This document shows, one piece after another, positions 26,603 through 32,234 of a stretch of DNA of 32,234 nucleotides; position 1 is the first letter of the stretch, and each line of letters begins with the position of its first letter. This DNA comes from Propionibacteriaceae bacterium (GTDB lineage: Bacteria; Actinomycetota; Actinomycetes; Propionibacteriales; Propionibacteriaceae): assembly GCA_031267645.1 (NCBI GenBank), contig JAIRYW010000053.1, positions 1 to 32,234 on the forward strand, in the 5' to 3' direction. A model generated the notes under the pieces. The model saw nothing but the letters and a program-made list of their open reading frames with translations. It was not told the origin of the DNA and ran no database searches. A program made the translations under genes and the position numbers.

Positions 26603-27121
26603 ATGGTGGAATTCATAGACGGGTTGACGTCTGAGATCGACGCGGTATTCGTGGACATCGCGACTAAACTAAAAGAGGGACTTCCCACCCTTCGGGCTGA
26701 TAGGGATTATTGGAGATCAGACACTTTTCCGATGACGGCTCACCTGACTCTTTATATTTCAGGAATTATCAATGGCGCAGACGTCTCTTTAGGTATTTCC
26801 GCTCACGCTACTCCAGATGAACTGAGAGTGACCTACAATGTGTGGAGCGGTTTGGGTGAAGAGTCAGTAGATCTGACAGAAGGGGATATCACTAATATTA
26901 ATCTTGGCGATGGCACAGAAGCCCGGAACCGTCAGCTAGCTGATTTTGTTGGTAGGGCGCTGGCTGTGTTTAAGAATTGTTATCAGATGATTCTTGACGA
27001 GTTGAGGCGCAAGTTGGTCGGGCGTTCTGAGACTGACTCGAGTGGTATCGGCGGTCTTGATCAAAATGAAGATTGGCTGCTTCACTTCGATTATGATCGT
27101 ACTAAAACGTGGTCTTGGTAA
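26603..27121 (+). CDS. Putative immunity protein of a displaced toxin cassette
   Basis: The 172-residue product is acidic and has no recognised family. It begins MVEFIDGLTSEIDAVFVDIA and contains alternating strand-like segments (AHLTLYISGI, DVSLGISAHA, DELRVTYNVW) and a helix (ALAVFKNCYQMILDELRRKL), ending in a Trp-rich tail (DYDRTKTWSW). It lies 6 bases after a fragment whose tail could be a toxin end, the usual toxin-immunity arrangement. Its base composition is clearly more AT-rich than the flanking high-GC genes, pointing to import with that cassette. The ribosome binding site is weak, so coupling to upstream translation is likely. The relic at 27264 shares its N-terminal pattern. Confidence 0.6.
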   Translation: MVEFIDGLTSEIDAVFVDIATKLKEGLPTLRADRDYWRSDTFPMTAHLTLYISGIINGADVSLGISAHATPDELRVTYNVWSGLGEESVDLTEGDITNINLGDGTEARNRQLADFVGRALAVFKNCYQMILDELRRKLVGRSETDSSGIGGLDQNEDWLLHFDYDRTKTWSW

Positions 27122-27263
27122 TGCAGCATCGCCAGTTCTAATTGATTCCTTTGGTTCAGAGGTCAGGGTTATGGCTTGTATTTGGTTCGCCCGTGTCGCG
27201 GGTCCGTATGCCTTAGGACCGATGTGTTCGATGTGCTATATCCGATTGAATTAGAGTGACGCG

Positions 27264-27413
27264 ATGAGGCGTATAGAAGATTTACCGGTTGAGGTCGACG
27301 TGGCGTTCGTGGAGATCGCCACGGTTCTCAAGGCCGAGTTGCCTGTTACGCGAGCCGGGGACGCTGAGCACGCGCGGAGGAAAGAATCAGCGGCTCAGGC
27401 GAGTGGCGGGTAA
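27264..27413 (+). pseudogene. Chimeric immunity gene relic (49 codons)
   Basis: This short frame joins two parts found elsewhere in the array. The first 30 codons (MRRIEDLPVEVDVAFVEIAT...) follow the N-terminal pattern of the protein at 26603 (EIDAVFVDIATKLKEGLP). The last 17 codons (DAEHARRKESAAQASGG) match the C-terminal tail of the DUF7674-like protein at 25541 (DAEYARRKEAAAQAGGK). The resemblance to that gene's 3' end continues past the stop as decayed sequence to about 27460. Most of both parent genes is missing, so a working product is unlikely. Confidence 0.65.
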
Positions 27414-27816
27414 CTTAGTCTCCGCCAGCCGGCGACGGTCGGACCGAGGAAGTGGTGTAGTGACGGCACAGCGTCATCTGACCTGGCGTGGGGTGGAATT
27501 CACTACGGTTGGTTGTTGAAGGTAATCCTAGGGTGCGCTGTGACAGTTCTATCCTCGTGGTGGCTGTGCTGGAACGTGGATTTGGTGATGGGCTGCTCTG
27601 GAGAGGGATCAGATTTTCTAAGGATAATTCATGGGTCCCATAGATGAATTGGCGGTCTGGATATATGCCGAATTGTGACCATCGTTAGATCGGTGCGTGA
27701 GCGATTCCCGTTCGTGTTGGTGAGGAAGGAGTCGCATCTCATGAATGCCTTCTCGCTAAGGCCCATCTAAGTATGCTCGTCCCACATCCCAGAGGTAACG
27801 AAGATTTGGTTCTATC
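27414..27816. other. Gene-poor, AT-richer stretch with start-site relics
   Basis: No complete gene is visible. Two tiny frames have good ribosome binding sites: ATG 27631 (15 codons, MGPIDELAVWIYAEL, AAGGA 6 bases upstream), whose pattern vaguely recalls the start of the immunity protein at 26603, and ATG 27741 (9 codons, GGAAGGAG 9 bases upstream). They are probably 5' ends of lost genes. An in-frame TAA at 27796-27798 closes the frame upstream of the HINT fragment that follows. Confidence 0.5.
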
Positions 27817-27825
27817 GGGGACCAG

Positions 27826-28164
27826 GTGGTGTCGTGGGACGAGTCGACTGGGGAGACGGTGTCTTCGACGGTGGAGCGGACTTTCGTGCGGTCGGCCGCC
27901 ACCTGGACGGTCGAGGTCAACGGCGCGGGTTCGGTGGAGACCACGGCGGAGCATCCGTTCTGGGTGGTCGACGCCGGTTGGGTGCGGGTCGCCTCGTTGA
28001 CGGTGGGGGATCGGTTGTTGGAGCCGGACGGTTCGACTCTGACGGTCGAGTCGGTCCAGGCGACCGGCCGGGTGGAGACGGTGTTCAACTTCGAGGTCGC
28101 GGGGACTCACACGTATTTCACGCGGGTCGCCGACGGGCGTTGGACCCTGGTCCATAACGACTGC
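27826..28164 (+). repeat. HINT homology arm, copy 2 (orphan cassette)
   Basis: This is the second copy of the 339-base HINT block, exactly 3069 bases downstream of copy 1. Similarity begins slightly earlier, near 27817 (GGGGACCAGGTGGTG). It lacks the first 30 residues of HINT including the essential first Cys, and it ends at the same LVHND-C junction. Confidence 0.9.
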
Positions 28165-28488
28165 GGCGATGATTATGTTGATTTAGTCGGATCAGATAGG
28201 GCAGGACACATACTTGATGGAGAGCGTTATCCAAGTGGTAGCATCGGCGGTGGCCATCGTCCAGGTACGGGTATTCCGGGGAAAACCGAATTTCTGGCCG
28301 GCATGTCGGATGAGGAGATACTGCATGTAATATCTGATGTCGCTACTGATCCAGCGGCCGTGCGTAGAACCCAAGATGCCGTTACTGAAATAGTCGAGGG
28401 CACCCGGGGAATAATGGATATACGAGTAGTAATAAAAAATGATGTGATCTGGACGGGTTTTCCGACAAATCTACCAAGGAATCCGTAA
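27826..28488 (+). CDS. Orphan HINT-EndoU nuclease toxin cassette, 5'-truncated
   Basis: The frame consists of a partial HINT domain (to LVHND) and a C-terminal domain that I recognise as bacterial EndoU, an RNA-cleaving toxin fold. EndoU hallmarks: GHILDG with His at 28207-28209, GGGHRPGTGIPGK with His at 28255-28257, SDVATDP, and the end WTGFPTNLPRNP. The usual Tyr of the T-x-Y-P motif is Phe here (28459-28461). There is no ATG or ribosome binding site at the 5' end, only GTG 27826, and an in-frame stop lies at 27796, so it is probably silent where it stands. It would become a full toxin if recombined into the RHS gene through HINT. The next gene starts one base after its stop. Confidence 0.85.
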   Translation: MVSWDESTGETVSSTVERTFVRSAATWTVEVNGAGSVETTAEHPFWVVDAGWVRVASLTVGDRLLEPDGSTLTVESVQATGRVETVFNFEVAGTHTYFTRVADGRWTLVHNDCGDDYVDLVGSDRAGHILDGERYPSGSIGGGHRPGTGIPGKTEFLAGMSDEEILHVISDVATDPAAVRRTQDAVTEIVEGTRGIMDIRVVIKNDVIWTGFPTNLPRNP

Positions 28489-28489
28489 T

Positions 28490-29191
28490 ATGAGCTCGCG
28501 TGAGGCGCTTAGAGATCCGGTTGTGCGCCGTGAGATATGGGAGTATAGCGCTCGGGTGGATGCCCTGTTGTGGGAACTGTCCTCATACGTCCCCGCCGCT
28601 TTGTTAGCACTCCCCCGGGAGCTGGTTCATTCCAATGAATCTTGGTTGGCGTTGGAGATGGCGGCCAGGGCGGTGGTGAGCGAGGGGGCTCGGGTTCCCG
28701 GCGGCCTGCTGTTTGATTTGGTGAGACATGTCCCTCCGCAGGAGGCAGACATGCCGGGCGATCTGTTGTCCTATACGGCTTACGGGACGGGTCGCTCGTC
28801 GGAGACGGGCTGGGCGGCTGGGTACGCCGCCCCGGGTCGGCGGATCGTGTTGGCCGAGTTCTGGACCACTTCGGATGAGTTCGTGGTTGAGCCGGCGGTA
28901 GAGCGGCACGGAGCTTCGGTGTGTGTGACCTGGCCGGTGGGGGACGAAGGCAGGAACGAGAAGTTCGAATTCACGGGTGTGGAATGGCTGCGGGTGGTGC
29001 CGGCCGTTGAGTGCATGATCTGGGACATCCAAGACGCTTATGACAGGTTGGTGGAAGTGGTTCCGGACGTCGCGCTTAGTGACCTGCCTGGCGTTATTGG
29101 CCCGAGCGACGGTGGGCGTCTGTTTTTGATGTGTCTCGGTGGATTCGGAGCCGTCAAGGTGGTCGCAAGGTCGTGGAGTCGGACCGGTTGA
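28490..29191 (+). CDS. Candidate immunity protein paired with the EndoU cassette
   Basis: The 233-residue protein starts at ATG 28490, a single base after the EndoU stop, with no separate ribosome binding site, so its translation is probably coupled to the toxin. No family is recognised. The N-terminal half (MSSREALRDPVVRREIWEY, WELSSYVPAALL, SEGARVPGGLLFDLVRH) is shared with the frameshifted fragment at 26050. The second half, from about SYTAYGTGR, is different and contains VLAEFWTTSDEF, ASVCVTWPVGDEG and a helix around ECMIWDIQDAYDRLVEV. Composition is high-GC, like the core genome. Position makes it the best candidate for EndoU immunity; the neighbour at 29201 is the alternative. Confidence 0.6.
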   Translation: MSSREALRDPVVRREIWEYSARVDALLWELSSYVPAALLALPRELVHSNESWLALEMAARAVVSEGARVPGGLLFDLVRHVPPQEADMPGDLLSYTAYGTGRSSETGWAAGYAAPGRRIVLAEFWTTSDEFVVEPAVERHGASVCVTWPVGDEGRNEKFEFTGVEWLRVVPAVECMIWDIQDAYDRLVEVVPDVALSDLPGVIGPSDGGRLFLMCLGGFGAVKVVARSWSRTG

Positions 29192-29200
29192 GGGGTGGCT

Positions 29201-29650
29201 GTGGAAGCGGTTGATTTGAATGGTCTGCTTCTGACGGAGTTTCCGGAGCTTAGACGGGAGTACGAGGACAATACCGTGCTGTGGGATGACGACGGGTACG
29301 GTCCGATGGGTTCGCATGTGGTCTACGGCGATCTGTTGAATATGCATCTGCAACATTGTTTGAAAGCCGATGATCAGGAAGGTGTACGAAGGGTCTTCGA
29401 CTTCTTGGAGTCGCTGTTGGAGTTGGGCGATGATTACGTCGATAATGTGATCGCGGTCGGGGTGATCGAGATGTTCTTGTATTCGCTGACTGATGAGATG
29501 CGGGATCTGTTGGGTCCGTTGGCGCGGCGGGAGTACGACTCAATGCGGGCCTGGGACGCCGAATACGCTCGGCAGAAGGAAGCGGCTGCTCAGACAGGCG
29601 GGGAGGCTTCCTCTCCACCGGTCGGTGACGGTCAGGCCGAGGGGCTCTGA
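29201..29650 (+). CDS. Second DUF7674-like immunity candidate
   Basis: I place the start at GTG 29201, aligned with the ATG of the paralogue at 25541 and with GAGGGG 5 bases upstream, giving 149 residues; GTG 29195 is also open. It reads LNGLLLTEFPELRREYEDN, then a divergent middle (MHLQHCLKADDQEGVRRVF), then a second half almost the same as the paralogue (LELGDDYVDNVIAVGVIEMF, LLGPLARREYD, AWDAEYARQKEAAAQ). It begins 9 bases after the preceding gene, so the two form one unit behind the EndoU cassette. It may be the immunity protein of a former toxin or of EndoU. No toxin sequence follows it. Confidence 0.65.
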   Translation: MEAVDLNGLLLTEFPELRREYEDNTVLWDDDGYGPMGSHVVYGDLLNMHLQHCLKADDQEGVRRVFDFLESLLELGDDYVDNVIAVGVIEMFLYSLTDEMRDLLGPLARREYDSMRAWDAEYARQKEAAAQTGGEASSPPVGDGQAEGL

Positions 29651-29733
29651 CCTGCCCCTCTTTCATCCTTTCGATGGACAGTCTGACCACTGAGGTCGTG
29701 CCGGGCCCGCACTGAGCGCCGGCCCCCCGCCCC

Positions 29734-29813
29734 GTCATTCTGCGCGGAGCCGAAGGCGTGGTCGCAGAATCCAAACATCCCGGGATGGATCCTGCGACTT
29801 CGCGCAGGATGAC
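29734..29813. repeat. REP-like palindromic repeat, copy 2 (double hairpin)
   Basis: Two hairpins with the same arm type as the repeat at 13914 sit back to back: ATTCTGCG/CGCAGAAT (29737-29744 with 29763-29770) and ATCCTGCG/CGCAGGAT (29789-29796 with 29803-29810). They are separated by the palindrome ATCCCGGGAT, and the whole element is a larger inverted repeat from GTCATTCTGCG to CGCAGGATGAC. Just after it, GACGATGAGGGCCGC occurs twice in tandem. It lies between the immunity gene and the ATPase gene. Confidence 0.75.
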
Positions 29814-29851
29814 GATGAGGGCCGCGCGGACGACGATGAGGGCCGCCCGAC

Positions 29852-29892
29852 ACAAGCACCTGCGCCAGCCCGGTATCACAAAGAAAGATTGT
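29852..29892 (-). pseudogene. Possible short remnant of a second DUF4143 ATPase gene
   Basis: On the minus strand about 14 codons read TIFLCDTGLAQVLV, resembling the F-x-D-T-G-L-A segment typical of DUF4143 domains and the SLCDTGLAAH segment of the complete ATPase beside it, but with different codons. It directly abuts the palindromic repeat. The match is short and could be chance. Confidence 0.3.
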
Positions 29893-29911
29893 TGATGCCG
29901 ATGTCGGTGGA

Positions 29912-31177
29912 TCACTGGTCCCAGAGCGTCGCGATCGGCAGGGCCCAGAGTCGGTCTCCGAACGGGACGGAACGGGTGCCAGTGTGGAGCACGATCCCGG
30001 CGATGAAACGTTCGGCGGTTTTATCGCGTAGCAGTTCCAGCCCGCGAAAGTCGCTGGCTGTGACGGTCGCGGCGGATTTGACCTCCACACCGACGAGTTC
30101 GCGCCGACGGTCTTCCAGCACGATGTCGACTTCGCGGCTGTGGTTGTCGCGGTAATGCGAGATCGTGTAGGACTTCTTGGACCAAGCGCGCTGCTTCCAG
30201 AGTTCACCGACGACGAAGCCTTCGACTAGTCCGCCGGTCAGCGTCGATGAGACATCGCGCTCCAGCCCGTCGACCTCGACACCGGTGCGATGAGCGGCCA
30301 AACCGGTGTCGCAGAGACTGACTTTCGGCGCTCTGACGGCGCGACTGGCGAGGTTGCTCGACCAGCCAGGGATGACGCGGATCAGGTATATGGACCGCAG
30401 TGCCCGCAGGTAGGCCGGGATCGACCGCTCCGGGATATCCACCTCTCGCGCGACGCGGGCGGCGACGAACTCCCCAGCGTTACGGGCGGCGATCAGATCG
30501 AGCAGCGGCGGGAGGCGATCCGGATGCGCGATGCCGGTGCTGTCGGTCGTGTCTTTCGACAGCACCCGGTCGACATAGTTCGTCAGCCAACAGTTGCGCG
30601 AACGCGCGGACGCATCGCGTAATTCGGGAAAAGCGGTGCTTGTCGCGATCTCGAGGTAGTCGCGCCGGGTGTGCCCGTAAGACCCACTCGGGAGGCCAAC
30701 TGTGGACAGGGCCCAGGCGAACGTGGCGAAGTCCTCGACCGTGCCGGCGAGCTCGCCGCGGCTCAGGCCGTCGAGCGGCACCGTCTGGGACCTCCCGGCC
30801 AGCGACTCCTGCGCGCCACGGATCGAGAGCAGATCGGCCGATCCGGTGACGACGAACCGACCGGGTCGCCGGTCCTGATCGACGGCCGCCTTCAGTGACA
30901 ACAGCAATGCCGGTGCCCGCTGGATCTCGTCGATCGCGAGAAGGCCCTGCGGATACTGCGTCGCGAACCCATCCGGGTCGCGCTCAGCTGCAGTCCGATC
31001 CAGCGCGATGTCCAGGTTGATCACCCGGGCGTCCCGGCCCGCGACGAGCTGCTGCATGAGCGTGCTCTTGCCGACTTGACGCGCGCCACTGATGACCGTG
31101 ACCGGGGCGTCCGCCAGTGTCTCCTCCGCTAGGTCGGTCACGTTCCGTCGAATCAGCCCCTCGCTCACGGACCTCAT
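29912..31177 (-). CDS. AAA ATPase with C-terminal DUF4143 domain
   Basis: The 421-residue protein has an N-terminal AAA_14-type ATPase domain: Walker A ISGARQVGKSTLMQQL (about residues 30-45), Walker B GLLAIDEIQRAP (about 78-89) and the sensor-like FVVTGSADLLSI. The second half is a DUF4143 domain with VSLCDTGLAAHRTG, GLVEGFVVGELWKQ and the nuclease-like pattern EVDIVLED...LVGVEVKSA (D/E...E-x-K). Members are common single genes, often spread by transfer; their role is not settled and links to toxin-antitoxin-like or defence functions are speculative. It begins at ATG 31177 without a ribosome binding site but with a TAATAT box 9 bases before the ATG, suggesting a leaderless message. It runs opposite to the toxin array. 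Confidence 0.88.
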   Translation of the reverse strand: MRSVSEGLIRRNVTDLAEETLADAPVTVISGARQVGKSTLMQQLVAGRDARVINLDIALDRTAAERDPDGFATQYPQGLLAIDEIQRAPALLLSLKAAVDQDRRPGRFVVTGSADLLSIRGAQESLAGRSQTVPLDGLSRGELAGTVEDFATFAWALSTVGLPSGSYGHTRRDYLEIATSTAFPELRDASARSRNCWLTNYVDRVLSKDTTDSTGIAHPDRLPPLLDLIAARNAGEFVAARVAREVDIPERSIPAYLRALRSIYLIRVIPGWSSNLASRAVRAPKVSLCDTGLAAHRTGVEVDGLERDVSSTLTGGLVEGFVVGELWKQRAWSKKSYTISHYRDNHSREVDIVLEDRRRELVGVEVKSAATVTASDFRGLELLRDKTAERFIAGIVLHTGTRSVPFGDRLWALPIATLWDQ

Positions 31178-31186
31178 CTTATGGGT

Positions 31187-31247
31187 ATATTACGGATTCG
31201 CCGGCCTCGAGTCGCGGATTCGCCGTAGTGCTGCTAATTCGCCAACA
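31187..31247 (-). promoter_or_regulatory. ATPase promoter with three direct repeats
   Basis: Reading the minus strand toward the ATPase, GGCGAATTAG, then CGGCGAATCCG (31225-31215) and CGGCGAATCCG (31203-31193) occur at spacings of 19 and 22 bases. The last copy directly touches a TAATAT -10 box (31192-31187), 9 bases from the start codon. No good -35 box is seen; the repeats fill that region and look like an operator or activator site. Confidence 0.55.
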
Positions 31248-31295
31248 GCGATCAGACCATGGTCGTCAGCGCCATAGTCGCCCTTCCGGCACACG

Positions 31296-31583
31296 GTGCG
31301 GTCGGCCGCCACGTGGACGGTCGGGGTGTCCGATGGCGGGATGGTGGAGACGACGGAGGAGCATCCGTTCTGGGTGGTCGACGGGCACTAGACCATAGTC
31401 CACAACGCCTGCGACCCGGGCGGAACGCCAGCCGGTCCGCTGGACCCGGTCGACTCTCCTGCTGAGTTGTATCGGGGCGGGAACGGAGTCCTTCGAACCT
31501 GTCCCCGCGACCTACCGACCAGGACAGGCCACCCGCCGCCGGCGGGTCGTCTAGCAGCACTCGCCAAGAATTGGAACGATTAG
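31296..31583 (+). pseudogene. Decayed third HINT-toxin cassette
   Basis: Bases 31296-31382 match the HINT coding sequence of the RHS gene (24817-24903) closely, in frame (RSAATWTVGVSDGGMVETT, then HPFWVVD). The next 162 bases of HINT are missing, joined at a shared GACG, and the sequence resumes at the domain end, where TGG has become a TAG stop (31389-31391). It then reads TIVHNACDPGGTPAG, the same junction and linker as the RHS toxin, followed by a different tail (ELYRGGNGVLRTC...) to a stop at 31581. No start codon or promoter is visible. It is a broken relic of a former toxin end; the tail's family is not identified. Confidence 0.8.
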
Positions 31584-31607
31584 CGGCTGGGCCGGACCGC
31601 GCCCGAC

Positions 31608-32234
31608 TCAGCCGGGCAGTCGCCGGGACCGCCGGATCAGTCCGACGCCGGTCGCGACCAGAGCCGCGGCCGCCAACGCCGCCCAGGCCGAGACGACTAA
31701 CCCGGTCAGCGGGAGGCCGGTGTCAGGTTCGCTCCGGCCGGCTCGCGCTATGGTCAGACCAATCCCTTCACTGCTCCCGTCGGTGAAATGGGCGACGAAT
31801 TCATACGAACCGTCCGGCAGAGTAGACAGGTACGCCTCCGTCAAGGTGATTATGGTGCTGCCCGGCTCGACCGCGTATCCATCCGGGTCCACTTCTACGC
31901 CGTCCAGGGTGAGCCGCACGAACTTGGCATGGTCCGCGTCCACCACGGCGGTCGCCGCGCCCTCCCCGGTCCAGACGTCGTAGTGGACAACCACCGCGTA
32001 GACGAGTGGTGCGGGCGCAGCTTCGATGGTGAAGGTCGCGTTGGCTGATCCGGTGAAGTTCCCCCCCGGTTGCGCGGTCACAGTCACCGTGGCAGTTCCC
32101 GGCGCCACATTGTCCGAATAAGCCACATCGACATCCGCCAGCGGCACCTCCATGCCGCCCACCGTCACTCCCGCCACCGCCGGCGCGATAGGAGAGCCGG
32201 TCGCGGTGAACGAGGCGCCCTCCAACGTCACCAC
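31608..32234 (-). CDS. LPLTG-anchored surface protein, C-terminal part (cut by window edge)
   Basis: At least 208 residues are visible; the N terminus lies beyond the right edge. They include an Ig-like/MBG-type repeat (ending GNFTGSANATFTIE), another beta-rich module (VRLTLDGVEVDPDGYAV to FVAHFTDGSSEGIGLTI), and a sorting signal: LPLTG 35 residues before the end, a hydrophobic helix (AWAALAAAALVATGVGL) and the positive tail IRRSRRLPG. LPLTG is close to the usual sortase pentapeptide and differs from the VPRTG signal of the giant protein, so another sortase of the genome may process it. It is convergent with the decayed cassette at its 3' side. Confidence 0.85.
   Translation of the reverse strand: MVTLEGASFTATGSPIAPAVAGVTVGGMEVPLADVDVAYSDNVAPGTATVTVTAQPGGNFTGSANATFTIEAAPAPLVYAVVVHYDVWTGEGAATAVVDADHAKFVRLTLDGVEVDPDGYAVEPGSTIITLTEAYLSTLPDGSYEFVAHFTDGSSEGIGLTIARAGRSEPDTGLPLTGLVVSAWAALAAAALVATGVGLIRRSRRLPG

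Noticed and set aside
29632-30207. 191-codon minus-strand frame overlapping the ATPase 3' end
   Set aside because: Most of it is an out-of-frame shadow of the ATPase gene and of the palindromic repeat; only the short CDTGLAQVL stretch was kept as a possible remnant.
1-32234. tRNA, rRNA, riboswitch, insertion sequence or phage genes
   Set aside because: I saw no tRNA-like cloverleaf, no cobalamin riboswitch core upstream of pduA, and no transposase or integrase. Reading by eye cannot exclude a degenerate RNA element.

Overview
The window comes from a high-GC Gram-positive bacterium, most likely an actinobacterium. The evidence is strong G/C at third codon positions, GTG starts, two sortase-anchored surface proteins with C-terminal sorting signals, a dedicated sortase, and an actinobacterial-style DUF11/DUF5979 surface protein. 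A Propionibacteriaceae-type gut or mucosal organism would fit, but that is inference.

Layout. (1) 1-6246, minus strand: a tight operon for a bacterial microcompartment that processes 1,2-diols or glycerol with coenzyme B12. In transcription order it holds shell proteins pduA and pduB, diol dehydratase pduC, pduD and pduE, and reactivase pduG and pduH; it continues off the left edge. (2) 6566-7395, plus strand: a divergent pair, eutS/pduU shell protein and eutP/pduV GTPase, overlapping by ATGA. (3) 7518-14685: a secreted 2066-residue repetitive surface protein ending in a VPRTG sorting signal, then a small sortase that probably serves it. (4) 14884-25479: a 3531-residue RHS/YD-repeat polymorphic toxin with several N-terminal membrane segments, a DNRLRE-like domain, a LysM-like domain, a very long YD-repeat shell, an RHS core, a HINT autoprocessing domain and a variable C-terminal toxin.

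(5) 25541-29650: an array of immunity genes and displaced toxin cassettes behind the RHS gene. It holds a DUF7674-like immunity candidate, a frameshifted immunity fragment joined to a foreign tail, another candidate immunity gene, a chimeric 49-codon relic, and a 5'-truncated HINT-EndoU nuclease cassette with two downstream genes. The HINT copy in this cassette lies exactly 3069 bp from the HINT of the RHS gene, in the same reading frame and with no net indel, so one recombination event would give an intact RHS-HINT-EndoU gene directly followed by its downstream genes. (6) 29650-31583: a palindromic repeat element, a minus-strand AAA/DUF4143 ATPase with three direct repeats beside its likely promoter, and a third, decayed HINT-toxin remnant. 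(7) 31608-32234: the C-terminal part of an LPLTG-anchored surface protein running off the right edge.

The most interesting system is the RHS toxin locus. It looks like a toxin-switching array: HINT homology arms, mosaic immunity genes whose ends are shared while the other parts differ, and at least three generations of displaced cassettes. Function and activity of the unrecognised toxin and immunity proteins cannot be settled from sequence reading alone.
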